Below are positions 1 through 12,015 of a DNA stretch of 64,000 nt, piece by piece. Source of the stretch: Antitrichia curtipendula (lineage: Eukaryota; Streptophyta; Bryopsida; Hypnales; Leucodontaceae). Positions within the stretch are counted from its first letter, which is position 1; every line of letters begins with the position of its first letter. The notes below the pieces were generated by a model. That model did no database searches, was not told where the DNA came from, and was given only the letters and a program-made list of their open reading frames with translations. Both the position numbers and the translations under genes were made by a program. Location of the stretch: positions 4,960,001-5,024,000 of the forward strand of contig OX579635.1 in the NCBI GenBank assembly GCA_951230915.1. The letters are read 5' to 3'.

Positions 1-3000
1 AGAGATTTGAATATTGTTCCTGTAAAAACGAGCCACAGAAAAGAGATGATATCAGAGAGGGAGTTCAATCAAAGTTAGCAGTCCAACCAGACACAAACCA
101 GAACACCTACTGTAGGTGAAACAAGCTCATTACAACCTACCTCCAGGTTCAACAAGAACACTGATTCAAGCTGCTCAATGACATAGACAATTGCAGTACC
201 AGCATCCTTTCCTTCCTGCAATAAAAGCGAACCACACATTAACCTGTTTGAGATTGCTTGTGTTCCAAAAAGGTCCAGACAATTGCACAGTAATTTGCTT
301 ACATCTACAATATACCGGCGTTGCATTCTTAACATGTAAAGAAACGAACAGCACTAGCTCGTTCAGAAAACAATCAAGACTTCTGCATCAGGATGGGCTA
401 ACGTTCAACATAGTAAGCAGAGATAAGTAATACCTGTATCACGACAGTGTCGTCAACTTTACAGCTACTTTGCAATTGCACATTGCCTTCCTCAAAATAA
501 TGAGCATTCACCTAATATCCAAAGCACGGTGATTGAGAAGAGTCAATCACAACTTCAGACTAACAGACTCCATGATGCTAAAACACACACACGGCCTACA
601 AAGTGAAAGACGACATTGACATGATCTCTTAACAAGGTTTGGTAGAAGTTCCCAAGGTTCGTTGGGTAGATGGATAACTCACACTTATTGTCCCATTTAG
701 TGACGCAGAGAGCGAATCCTCATTAATTAAGACTGTCCATACAGATTGCCAACATCCTCCCCTGCAAACGCGGGTGAAAAAACAAAAGTCAGATCGCTTG
801 CTCCACTCTACACGCAGAATTCTTTACAGTCCACAGATTGCAGGAATTAGACTGTGGAAATCTAACATCCCTATTTGATGTCCATAGATTCTTGATCAAT
901 AAATGGAATGAGAGTACTTCTAGCTGAATCATAATACATAAAAAAGACTCTATACCTGCACGAAAGCAAAAGTGATTGTAGGAAAGCATAAATACATGAC
1001 AGACAAGCAGAACAATAAAAGAAAAGGCTGTCATGCACTTTGCAATTGACTGTGAGCAATCCCAAGCATTTGTTCCTTACTAGAGTATCCCAGCAAGTAC
1101 ATATTTGACAAGCTTACCGGAAGTTTTTCGGGCTGAAATTTGAGTTGGTAATGACAACTGTGAGTTCTACTTCACTTCCAGGCTTCTCAATATCTTTTCC
1201 TCTGGTGCAGTACACTGAGCATTCACCTCCTTGAAAAGCATCGTCCACGTACTTCATAAGTGCTGTATCTACAGAGAACCTGTTCAATCAACCCACCATT
1301 AGAAGTATTACAGATTAAACAAGGAGATGCAAGGGCAAAACTATAAAGGGTATGGAACAAAGCTTAACCCTATAAGGTCGAAGCAACTATACGTGGGTTG
1401 CTTTTACTAGAGAAATGTCTCATCATGGACCTTAAAAGAGTTTAAGGTCTTGGCTTTCACAGGACAGTGTCACACTAGACTTACAACCTTTAGGCATACA
1501 AACTTGCGAAGGAAAAGTACTTCATACCTAATCTAACTTAAGCTTGTCGAAGGCACAACTGCAGGACTGTGACCTCGGAGGAAATGAAATGAAAAGAACA
1601 AAATTCCAGAACAGTATCTTTACCGGAATGATTCAACGTATGCAGAAGGGAGCACATCATCATCTGCCGGACACACCTCTGTACATATCTGCTCGGCAAG
1701 AAGCACAAAATCATTATCTTTCAACGTCGTTGCACTTCATCGTTACAAAGCAGTTCCTAGAAATAGAATAATGCTACAACAATTCAAAACAAAATGAATA
1801 AAATAGTTGTGGGTAAAACCCTTTTGAATACCTGCTTCACGTGATCCACAACTGCGACACTAGCCGTGCGAGGGACCAGGTAGTGCGACCTATCGAGTTC
1901 CCCGAATTTTGTCAAGAGCACCTGTCACCACATGCCCTGCCAATCAGCACAACCATTCTCAGAGCTTTACAACATTTCCCCACGGTACAAGATAGGGAAC
2001 CCCTTTTGCATACTCTACGACTTCAACAATTCATACCTTATAAGGTATCCAAAGAACAGATTCTCAAGTGGCATAGGAATCCTCAGGAAAATGGGAACAA
2101 GATCTACACCAAGAACGGAACGCCTCAAAACCAGGGGAAAGGGTTCCTTGCCCTAGAATCTTGGCCGTTCAAAATACTAGGCAAACACTATGTGAGACTG
2201 TGCTGCAGGAGTTGTTGCTCATGAGATGGCTCTACATTTTTGAAAAGTCAACGCCAGAGATGTTTAAGTCCAAGGGTCACGACACAAAATGAAGATTGCG
2301 AAGTCCGTACCTGGCCACTGCCGTCCGGCATCTCGAGAGATATCATGTTTTTCACATTGTAGTCTGGAAACGCTTCCGAGGCCGCTTTGTTGTAAAGAGC
2401 TTCGTCCATCAGCACTTCTCGAACATCTGCACCAATTCTCACGCAGAATTAGCAGCTGATGCAAATGAAGAGCTAGCCCTACAAAGTGCACATTATCCAC
2501 AGAGGTCACGACGTTTCAATATGAAGACTTTTCTCAGAGAATCAACCCTCTCTAATGTCGATGTCTCCGGAAACAAATGGGTCTCTATTACCACTCTCAT
2601 CCATGTTCACAACTTGACATGTCGAAGTTGGTAAATCAGAAGAGTAGACAACATGACAAATTATGAGGATATACAATGAGTATGCAATTTAAGAGGGTGT
2701 CATTAGAAAGCGTTGAGTGTAACAGGTCTACATTAAAAAAATGAATTCTACTAAATTGAGTAGTCAGTAACCGAGAACTCCGATAAGGACTGAAAGCTTC
2801 ACTCTAATATGCGTAATGGCATACTTCTCGGCTTGCGAGTTTTCAACATTCTCTAAACCGAAGTTGAAGAAACTCCGCGTATCCCAAACCGTAAAGAGCA
2901 AGTGGCGTTGACCTAAGTCTAGCTCCAGGCAGAGACAACGAGATTGCAGACACATAATCTCAAACTATCAAGCTCAACCCCATTCCAACCCAAAGAAAAA

Positions 3001-3376
3001 AACCGAACCCTTATCGTCATACATTTTAGGGCAATCCTCAGAGACTACCAATTGCTCTTCTCTACCTTCCAAAGTGGCTTTTGCTAAACACGGACATGAA
3101 CCCTTTCTATCCGAACCTCCGCAATTGCCAGTAAAGAAACTGGAAAGCATCCTCAAGCTCTTCAATCCCACGGCGATCCCGTCGGAGACTAAATTAAACC
3201 GAGACCACATCCGAGCTCCTGCTTAACAAAAGGACCAAGACAAAAAGATTGTTTATACCTTTGGCAACTTGCAGGACTTGCCCAGGCGGCGCATTCATCA
3301 AGAACCATCTCCCAATGGCCACTTTCTGCTCCTCCCCAAGCTCCTCATACTCGTCCTCCCCAATCCTATCCTCCAT
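1..3376 (-). CDS. CPA: F-actin-capping protein subunit alpha (3' end beyond window)
   Basis: Alpha subunit of the heterodimeric CapZ-type protein that caps actin-filament barbed ends in the cytoplasm. Nine exons on the minus strand, written high to low: 3376-3259, 2426-2311, 1921-1832, 1688-1624, 1279-1118, 761-683, 511-434, 215-141 and 19 to beyond 1. All junctions are GT-AG and the frame stays open through 267 codons; the family is about 300 residues, so about 40 are missing. Family landmarks seen: WFLMNAPPGQV in exon 1, NKAASEAFPDYN and SLEMPDGSGQ in exon 2, VPRTASVAVVDHVKQ in exon 3, LPSAYVESFR in exon 4, WQSVWTVL in exon 6, AHYFEEGNVQL in exon 7. The ATG at 3376 was chosen because the family begins with a short acidic leader; an upstream in-frame ATG at 3520 would add a hydrophobic, low-complexity stretch. 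Recognition rests on remembered Arabidopsis CPA and animal CapZ alpha sequences. Confidence 0.93.
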
Positions 3377-6300
3377 CCTCCCAACCCCAAATCGCAGTCC
3401 CAACCAAAACCCAACAGCAACTCTCCCTCCCCTTCCCTTCCCGAAACTCAAAATCCAAAAGCGAAGCAATGCCCAAAGAGAGAGTGTGACGACTGACGAG
3501 ACGACCACCACCCAAAGCAAGCTAAGCTAGATGCACGTCATCCTCATCCGCATCCCCACGAACACTCTGATTGCGACGAATGATGAAAGGTGGGCTAAGA
3601 GCTAAGCTAAGCTAAGCTACAGGGGAGTGTGAGGAAATTGAGTGGGCGGGTAGGCACGCGGGAAGACAAGAGTCCCAAGCTCCGTTGAGAGTAGGCGGCG
3701 CGCTGCGAGCGTCATCTTCTGCCACGGTTATCGGAAACTAGCGCCATGTGAGCATTTGGTGCCCGGGATTGTGCGTGCGATCACGTCAGGGAGCCTTGCT
3801 TGAGGAAATTTGTGAGCAATTTGCGGCAAATTTGGCATGTTTGAATAGGTGAGCAGCGGGTTGACTGATCACTGATGGCACAGTCGCGCGGGGGGAGTCG
3901 CGGGGATGGCGGGCGGTGAGCAGAGTTTGAGGTTTTCCCTGGGGATTCCCAGAAGCGCCTGGGAGCTCCGAGGTGGTGACGACGACCGATTCTGGGGCAA
4001 CATTCTTTCAAGTTTCAACCCGTTGGAACCGGAGTGTACGGGTATGTCGCGGGTCTCAACATACGTATAATACAGTAATGAGAAGTGGTGGACATCAATA
4101 GGATATCTTTGGGCGGATTTCTATGTACCGGAATTGGCCAAATTGTCCATAAAAAATTTGGAATTTTCTTTTTGGAATCCTCTATGAAATAGGAATAGAG
4201 ATTTTTTTTCATTTACTTGAGGTAATGCAAAAGGCGATCTTTATTGGAATGATGCAATTCATTACATCTATATCCCTTGAACGACGAGTTGGTCTCCATG
4301 GAAATCATTTGTTTTGGTATTGTGTGACTTGTTGGCTTGATATAATGCAAACGCACTCATTGGAAGTCAAACTAATGTAGATGACCTTCCCTTTTCACAC
4401 AAAATATGAAGGATGAGTAGTTGCACTTTTGTCCTATATGGAAAGATTATTTTCACTTATTGGCCGAAAAACATCTTCCGCAACATTCTGGAATATAAAT
4501 GGATGAAATGTACAAGATGCAATTAATTATTTCTATATAAGTATATGAAATGTAAAAAATGTGGATGAAATATAAATTATTCATCCAAAAAATTGTACAT
4601 TCATGTCCAAAGGAATAATATTGTTCTTTAGCTTATATAGCAAATCAATGATTTCATCTTCTGAAACTAAAAAATATTTTGTTTAATATTTTGTCATTCA
4701 AAATTCTTTTGCTTTTGAGTGAAATATCTTTAAAAAATCCAATAAAATGGAAATGTAAAGTAGTTGCACAAAGAGAATCACAATTGTTAGCAAACAAATT
4801 TGTAGGGAGCTTGTGAAAAGTAAGGTAGTAAGTTTATAACATCCCCAAAACTAATTTTAACATTAGACTTTAACTTTTGGATTGCTTTTAGTTTAATAAG
4901 AAGGTAAAACTACTCCTACAATGTAAATTCTCCCAGCTATTCACATAGAAATAAAAGCATTATGAGGCTTAGCTAAGGCAATTTTGACTCTGAAAAACCC
5001 AATTTTTTTTTTCTAATTTCAACACAAAACGGAAGCTTGCTTTCACGTAGGATTACCTTAATTAGAACAAATTTGTCAAAAAATTATTAATTTGTAATGG
5101 AGATCAGAGCTCTCATTTTTTAATCATGTAAAGACAAATTGCAAATAAAGCAACATGAAATCCAAGAACGATATTTGAATATAAAATGAAAAAATCATAA
5201 AAAGACAAACTTGAATTGGTGGATCTTTTAAAAGCATCTAAATATTTTTTGAATTGTTACTGCCTCTTTTGAGGTGATAGTCATAATGATAGTGTAAAAC
5301 TGTGTACAAACCTAATAATTGGGTAGTCAAGGAATAATTTTTGTACATGTGTTATGTAGCTATTGGACAAAAATCATTTCCATTTTTATATATTGAATTA
5401 CTCAATCTCCAAATTCACTTTCTTCCTCTTTGATTCCTTTCTTCTTGCAACAAATCCTAAATTATATTTAAAATTTCAATTCCACAAAAAACACAACAAT
5501 AACAACAACAATTTAATGAGAGACTATAATTTATTCTTCATAGTTCCACAGTCACCGCTTTAGACACCCTACTACACTACTTGAATCAAAGTACAATAAA
5601 CATGTAGCCAATACATCCATCTTCAAATTGCAAGTTTTTTTTTTTTAAATGCAAGTTATCAATCATACTTCTTTGTGTTTTCAAATGCACGTGTCTTTTT
5701 TGAGGTCTCTCTGTCAAGGTTCAAATTCTTTCTATGGGAAATTCCTTAAAGAGCTTGGTCGATGTTCTATTTTAAAATTGCAACAACTTTCAGTTGTGTA
5801 CCCAAGCATACATTCCACTTGTTGGGAATTCTGTACAATGGAAAACAATGTTTGATGGAATTTGCATCAATTTGGATACTCGTGATGTGATTCTAGAACT
5901 TTTGTATGTGAAGCCTTGAGCCTGCACATGTTGATGTCAATTAAACATTTATAGATAGGAAGATTAATTGAAGCAACTCCACCATAAAGTTTTTAATTGG
6001 TTGTCATTAATTAAGTTATCTCTAAGAATTTCTTTCAGACATTGGTAGTGTATGTGATAAGTTGGTCTAATTATATAAGTCACAAAGTCTGAACACCCAA
6101 ACAAGAACTCAAGCATCATATCAAGGTAATCATCGAGTGACTTTGCATCTATGTCAAGGTAATCACAATTTTCCAAGTTTCAAGCTTTTCATAAAAAATA
6201 TCAAAATCAACTTCAATTATCATATACAAATTGTAATTTCACACTAATGTACATTGCCGCACTTGATCTAATTAGTGTCATGGCTGTTGATTGTCTTTTT

Positions 6301-9300
6301 CATCAACGTCCTCACAACATGGGCAGGTTTCAATACAATTATGGTAACCCTTACTTGCAATTTTGAAAGGTTAAGCAAATGATTTGAATAGATGGAGCAC
6401 ATATATTAATGACTTTTTAAAGTCAAATTGCATGCCACCAGGGGTTATTGTTTTCTTTTCAAATCGCAGGATTGTTGATTTTTTAGAGAGGGGTATTGTT
6501 TCTTTTTGAATTGCACGGTTGTAGATTTTTCATAGGGATTTTTTCAGGGTGGGGGGACATCTTTTCTCAAAAAATAGTTTAGGCCAACCTTTTGCAAACA
6601 TGCTTAGAATTGAGTGATTATACCTTAGGATATTGTAGCTCTAACCCCTTAAGGATCAAGGCATAGTCCAAGATTTCAAAAGTTGTGAAGATGTATTATA
6701 AAATACAACTTTGAATAATAATTTAATGATGAATTTCAAGCAATAGTTGTAAAATATGATCTACATATCATATCTGTATAGTTAGATCAAACTAATACAC
6801 AAACCAATATTTTTCAATTAAATTTGAAGGTAGAAATAAAATATTCTTTTTAAAATCAATATATATATAAATTGCATATTTGTAATTTTCACAAGACGTT
6901 TTTTCCTCAAAGTTCAATGTATTAGTTCTAATCATAGTGATCTTTAAAGATTTAATTATTTAATTTTTGATTCAAGATGTTTCTAAAGGATCATTTTTGA
7001 AATTGAAAAGATTATCTTTTTAGGCCAAAACTACCAATACTTATTGAATAATAGAATATTTATAAAGTAAGTCTTTAGAATATATCCTATACAAGTGTTA
7101 AAGAACAAAGATGCAAATCTTTAAAAAAAAAAAGATTAAAAAAAAGATTTCTATGTGTTTTGAGTGTATTTGCACTCATCCGTTATTCAAAAATTATTTG
7201 AACGCTTGGTGTTTTAGAGGCTAAACAATTTGACTCTTGAATTTTAAACATGATATATTTTTCTTTATGTATTTGATATAGAAGATGCAAGATTTAAAGT
7301 GTATAAAAGGAAATAAGCCTAAGCCCAAGCAAACTTTCTATCCCCCATGAGATGTAGATTTACAATTCCATCAGTTTTTTGTGTTACAATATATAACCTT
7401 TTAGCTCTTAAAAGACCAAGATGTTCAAATTTTGAACAAATGAATAAATGACAAAGTAGTAACATGATTAGAGCTCAAGGAATTTCCATTTTCATCCATC
7501 TAAATGTTTGTAAATTCTTGTGATAGTTTTCTTACATTTGTGCAATATAGGCTTTTAAAAATTTATTTGCAAATATTCTATAGGTAAAGGGGTAGAAGAC
7601 TATTTGACATTAGAAACTAACTATCTCTTAAAAAGATGCAAGTAGGGTTGTTCATGCAATTTCCTCCCTCCCTTAGAAAAGTTCAAAGTGTTGATGTGCT
7701 TTAAAAAAATTCAGTCCCCCTTCCCATGCCGTTGATCTAAATTGCACAAATAAACGAAAACAAAATGAGATGTAAATATTGAAGGAGGCCAAATACAAAG
7801 AAAAAGGCAGTGGTTCATGTCCGAGTGAATGTGAAACATGAGTGGTAGACTTGCTCATTGTGCAATGACACCTATGTGCTTACCGGTAAAATAATTGTCT
7901 AGAGAAGAGTCTTCTTTCTCAATCTTTTGACTTCCTTGCATAATCTTTTCTAAATAAGCATTATTGAGTAGGTTATCTCTCTTTGTAAGCAATATTTGAA
8001 GTTTTCTGTTTTGGGATGCTATTTTTAATGCAACATTTTTAGTCCAATGATTTGATGTGTTTTCTTCTTGTGCAACACAACTAAGCTCTCTATGGATGGA
8101 GACAAAGCAAAATATAGAAAATGGGTCAAACAAGAAACATAACACCTCAAGGATTCTTGTAAGTCTTCAACTGTTATTTGTTTATGTAGGAACCAATTGC
8201 TTGCTATTTTATATTTTGCTTGAAATTCAATCATTTTGATATTATTTTCAAAAGTAGTCAACTAGTTTGATGCATGTAGAGGAGGATTTTGCAATGCAAT
8301 GTTTGATTAGTAAATTTCCACTAGTGCATGTAGTGTTTGGGGGTGAATTGGGAGAGTTAGGATTTGGCAATTTGTATCTTGATTTCTAAGGGTAGTGATG
8401 CTTTGGATTATAGTGGAATGGAATGCTCGTAAATTTTGAGTAACAATTTAGTATTAGTTTAAAGGGTGTTTGAAATTTTAAATGCTAAAATTTTATGATA
8501 GCTTTATAATTAAAATTTGGTGGTCTTTGTTATTTTTGTTCTTAATTAATGCTTTCTAATTCACCTATTTTTCTATTTTTGAATGCTTGATGATAATTTC
8601 AAGAAGAGGAAGGAGACAAAGAAGGAAAATGAGATATGAGATTGGAGAAAAGTTATTGAACAAATTAGGGGGTAGGATTGAATGTAGAAGGGTTACATTC
8701 AATGGAAAAATGAGTAATATAATCCTTTTAGAATTTGTATAAATTTTTTTCAACCAACAGAAAATTGACACATTTACCCTTTTTGTAAATTATGTGTGGT
8801 TTTATTGTTTTTGACATGGTTTGTCACTTTCACTTCAAAAGAGGCAAAAATTGCATGTATACATACTTTTTAATTTAAGAAAGACCCTTAAAAATGACTT
8901 GAATTAATAAATAAAATCCAAATCTAAATTATTAATCTAATTAGAACTTAACATTTAGATCTCAAAGCAAGAATTTCTTATTTCTTAATAAAATTACAAA
9001 TATTCAGTGTATAATCAAGTTTTGAAAGACTTTTTAATATCTTATTTGGAATTTTATTGAAACATATTGGTTAGTGTAGCTGCAATGGATCTAAGCAGTT
9101 GAAACTTATCTATGAATTACACTTACCCACCATTTTTTGAAAGCCATCATTAAATTATTATTCTAATTTTCATTTTATAATACATCTCTGTAATGTTGGG
9201 AATTTGGACTACCCCTTAGATCTTAACTCATTTTTTAGTGATATTATAGAATATCTCGAACACTTGCCATATTATTATAGCATTAGGACACTTGTTTCAT

Positions 9301-9518
9301 ATTCAAACTATTGAACACGTGGTATGAATTATACTCCAAATAGTCAAATTATTACTGGGCCTAAAAGTGTTCAATAAACTACTTTCAAGAACTTTGTCAA
9401 AATAAAAGATACACCTATTCATCCTAAAATTTGAGACTGTCTACCATGGTCATAGGGCTGTGTGGTAAGGGGGTAGCCGGAGTGTAATTCCAAGGACCTA
9501 TCACTGCTACTTGGATTC
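3377..9518. other. AT-rich intergenic DNA, no gene seen
   Basis: The first 650 bases are the GC-richer 5' flank of the capping-protein gene, including a short GCTAA repeat near 3598-3620. From about 4010 the sequence is strongly AT-rich with homopolymer runs. Only short open frames occur, none with recognisable protein similarity. I saw no tRNA, no long terminal repeats and no clear inverted-repeat element here. Confidence 0.6.
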
Positions 9519-9660
9519 CCGTCCCAGGTATGTAATCATCCCCGGCATAGGTGCTCTCCAGGAATTTGTGTTTCCCGGGTATATGGAAATTTCCGGGTAT
9601 GTGTAGTTTTTCGGGTATATTGAGCTTCCCGGGTATATATAGAAACCCGGGTATAGACCA
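9519..9660. repeat. Short tandem repeat of CCGGGTATAT units
   Basis: Five clear copies of (C)CCGGGTATA(T) start near 9573, 9591, 9611, 9628 and 9646, spaced 17-20 bases apart. More diverged units (CCCAGGTATG, CCCGGCATAG) extend the array left to about 9520. It lies 130-270 bases before the start codon of the carbonic-anhydrase-like gene, so it sits in that promoter or its 5' UTR. The repeat is open in translation and produces a spurious antisense ORF rich in IPG motifs. Confidence 0.8.
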
Positions 9661-9786
9661 TGACGGGTGTGGAGCACACACGCGCAATGGGACTGAGGAG
9701 CTGTGGAGTTCGGGGAAAAAGAGAACCTGGCATTCTCTTAGGGCAACGGGCGATTTCGCTCAAGCATTGCAGCAAGGGCCGTGGCG

Positions 9787-10512
9787 ATGGCGCTCCGCTC
9801 CTTTGCGCGAACTCTGCTGCAGCGCCACCAATCGATCGCAAACCAAGCGCTCCCCCAGCAAGGATTCGTACGCAGCTATGCCGCCGCGGCGCACGTAGAA
9901 TGGGATTACCGCGGCCAACGCCAGATCGTGCCTGTAGGTCACCGCGTGCCGATAGTGGCTGTGGACGCATTCGTTGCTCCGAATGCGGTACTTGCTGGCG
10001 CCGTGGACATCCAGGACCGCGCCACAGTCTGGTACGGTTCCGTCCTCCGCGGCGACTTGAACCGCATCGTGGTCGGGTTCTCGTCCAGCATCGGGGATAA
10101 ATGCGTGCTGCACGCCGCGAGCACGGCGCCCACAGGCTTGTCCGCTGAGACTCTCATCGGTAAGTACTCCATCATTGGATCTTATAGTACCTTGCGGTCG
10201 TGCACGGTGGAGGACGAAGCCATCGTCGGACAGAGGTGTGTTTTGCTGGAAGGCTCCCTTGTGGAGATGAACTCCATGCTCGGGTCGGGGTCGGTGTTGC
10301 CGCCCGGACGGCGCGTCCCCGCAGGGGAGCTTTGGGCTGGGAATCCGGCGAGGTTCGTTAGGATGCTCACGCACGATGAGATTCTCGACATTCCGAGGCT
10401 GGCTAGTGAATTGCGGGAGCTCGCGCAAGAACACTTGCAGGAGTTTTTACCCTACGGCACGGCCTACTTGGAATTGGAGAAGCTGCGGGAGAAAGTGAAG
10501 TTGCCAATGTGA
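9787..10512 (+). CDS. CAL: Gamma-carbonic-anhydrase-like protein, mitochondrial complex I
   Basis: A 241-residue intronless protein matching plant gamma-CAL proteins, which with the gamma carbonic anhydrases form the matrix-facing domain of mitochondrial complex I. Residues 1-35 are Arg/Ser/Ala-rich with almost no acidic residues, as expected for a mitochondrial presequence. Residues 39-195 form the left-handed beta-helix of hexapeptide repeats, with landmarks WDYRGQRQI, VLRGDLN, LPPGRRVPAGELWAGNPARF. Of the three zinc-binding histidines of true gamma-CAs, only H109 remains; the other two positions are S132 and R137, so catalysis as a zinc enzyme is unlikely, as in known CAL proteins. The ATG at 9787 was preferred over the GTG two codons upstream. 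The MRP RNA gene lies 1.2 kb downstream on the same strand. Confidence 0.95.
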   Translation: MALRSFARTLLQRHQSIANQALPQQGFVRSYAAAAHVEWDYRGQRQIVPVGHRVPIVAVDAFVAPNAVLAGAVDIQDRATVWYGSVLRGDLNRIVVGFSSSIGDKCVLHAASTAPTGLSAETLIGKYSIIGSYSTLRSCTVEDEAIVGQRCVLLEGSLVEMNSMLGSGSVLPPGRRVPAGELWAGNPARFVRMLTHDEILDIPRLASELRELAQEHLQEFLPYGTAYLELEKLREKVKLPM

Positions 10513-10662
10513 AGAGGGGCGTGGGATGCCGAAATTATTGAGATTAGGACCCGTGGATTTCAGTCCTTTACAGATTAGGGGAGACGTTGCTTCTTTTCTT
10601 AAGATTGAATTCTCCCCAAATTTCAGCTGCTGAAGCAGCTAGCTTCTTTCATGCTTTGATGC

Positions 10663-11131
10663 GTGCAGTTAGGGTTTGGGAAAGCTCAATGTGTAGCACC
10701 GTCAAGTGCATGTAAAGGGAATGGAAAATCTGAAGGCAAGCGAATAATTGGTCATCATGCTTGGTTCAGAGTATAGAATTAACCTGTGAAAACTTGGACT
10801 GTAGACCTCGTAGAGATCACTCAATAAACCAACGATTTGCAGATTTTGCTCACATGTGAATTGTCTCTAATTTCTATAGAGATTTGAAGAGTGCAGTCCC
10901 TGAAGAGTGCAATTAGGGTTTGGAAGCGCCTAATGTTTAGTACCGTCATGTGGATGTGAAGGTAATGAAAGAATTTGAAGGAAAGCTGGTAATGGTCATC
11001 AGTGAATGGTTCCGACAATAGAATTAACCTGCGAAAGCTTCGACTGTGGACCTCTTAAAGATTACTCAATAAACCAACGCTTTGCAGGTTTTACTCACAT
11101 CTGAAGTGTTCGAATTTCTGTAGAGGTTTTG
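10663..11131 (+). repeat. 245-bp tandem duplication behind the CAL gene
   Basis: Bases 10663-10907 and 10908-11131 are two diverged copies; each runs from GTGCARTTAGGGTTTGG through CTCAATAAACCAACG to a CTCACATSTGAA block and TTTCTRTAGAG. The first copy is probably within the 3' UTR or terminator region of the CAL gene. A short third fragment (TTGCAAGTTTTTTCTCACATCTGAAGTG type) recurs at about 11985-12013, just after the MRP RNA gene. Confidence 0.8.
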
Positions 11132-11613
11132 CCTAATTGTGTTGCCTCTGCTGAATCGCTCACAACGTGTATGCAGATGGGTTTATTTGATTCTGTATTA
11201 CCAATGTACTTCGGTGAATGTTTTGCTTAGAACATACTGGAGTACTGCTTTGTATAATCTGAGGCATTCATTCAGTTTGGTCGACCCAGGTCACAGTAGT
11301 AAGATACGTCTTATAGACATCAAGCGGATCATGATTTGTATCTTAATTACCTCCTGGCAGTGCATGCTGTTTAAAATGCATATGTGGTGTTCCATCCAAC
11401 CCAAATGGGAGATCTGTGGTAGCCAGCGAGTAAAGACAGTGATTGAATCCGTGCATCTGAATCGTGGAAAAGTCTGCGCAGGCTCACAATGCAGAATTCG
11501 TAGTATTTTTCCATCTTGGTAGTTATATTCATAGATTTTCTTGCCAGCCATCCAAAAATCGCACCGAAATCCACCGGAATCCTAGGATCGTCTTTTTTGT
11601 CGTCTGACCAGTT
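11132..11613. other. Spacer between CAL duplication and MRP RNA promoter
   Basis: Short open frames only; no protein or RNA family recognised. Confidence 0.5.
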
Positions 11614-11654
11614 AAACCATATCGATTGTCCAATTTGAAGACGCTCTATTTGTA
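11614..11654 (+). promoter_or_regulatory. Candidate Pol III-type USE and TATA of the MRP RNA gene
   Basis: AAACCATATCG at 11614-11624 matches the plant snRNA upstream sequence element RTCCCACATCG at 8 of 11 positions. A weak TATA-like CTATTTGTAA follows at 11646-11655, about 22 bases after the USE and about 34 before the inferred RNA start at 11681. The short USE-to-TATA spacing is the arrangement known for plant Pol III snRNA genes (Pol II versions are about ten bases longer). The match is imperfect, hence moderate confidence. Confidence 0.5.
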
Positions 11655-11680
11655 AGCCTCTCAACATGCAGTAGTGTATC

Positions 11681-11980
11681 GGCGTAGTGAAGGGGAGCTT
11701 CAGTGATCCCGAGTTTGGGAGGGATGACTTACGTTACTGTGTAGCCTAACTCAGTACCTCTCCCGGTAGATTCTGAGTGAAATTCCCCGAGCAAATTAAG
11801 GCAGAGATGCCGTCCCGAAAGGGAAGACCCGCTCGACGAAACCTGCCCTGTGGTGAAGAAAGTTGGTGCTGTTGAGCCCTCGTGGCAGGTTCCTCAGCGG
11901 TAGCTTGCTACAGCACAGTCATGCTACCCCACCCTCGCATGGGGGTGAACAGAATGGGGATTACTCTCGCCACGCCACCA
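11681..11980 (+). ncRNA. MRP: RNase MRP RNA (P4 core with CR-I and CR-V)
   Basis: RNA component of RNase MRP, the nucleolar enzyme that processes pre-rRNA. The sequence folds in the family order. P1: 11681-11690 GGCGTAGTGA pairs with 11967-11976 TCGCCACGCC, one mismatch. P2: GGGGAG (11692-11697) with CTCTCCC (11758-11764), one bulged U. P3: CAGTGA with TTACTG, enclosing TCCC-GGGA. CR-I GTGAAATTCCCCG (11777-11789) pairs with CR-V ACAGAATGGGGATTAC (11949-11964) to make P4 with the characteristic bulged U. P8: GGCA-GAGA-TGCC at 11811-11822 resembles the GARAR loop of MRP RNAs. Other hairpins: CCCGAAAGGG, and CCCC-N10-GGGG before CR-V. A nuclear RNase P RNA would share this core, but land plants use protein-only RNase P, so MRP is the better call. 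Confidence 0.8.
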
Positions 11981-11983
11981 ACA

Positions 11984-11998
11984 TTTTGCAAGTTTTTT
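11984..11998 (+). terminator. Oligo-T Pol III terminator of the MRP RNA
   Basis: T4 at 11984-11987 and T6 at 11993-11998 follow the P1 helix within 20 bases, the expected position for Pol III termination. The T run is kept in two of the truncated copies further right. Confidence 0.6.
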
Positions 11999-12015
11999 CT
12001 CACATCTGAAGTGAT

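Noticed and set aside
789..1034. Minus-strand frame with KNLWTSNRDVRFPQ, at first taken as the capping-protein exon with the conserved W motif
   Set aside because: It has no acceptor in the right phase; the exon at 761-683 fits frame, splice signals and family sequence (WQSVWTVL) without a gap.
9536..10434. Long antisense and alternate frames over the CAL gene
   Set aside because: They are shadows of the GC-rich coding sequence and the CCGGGTATAT repeat, with no family resemblance.
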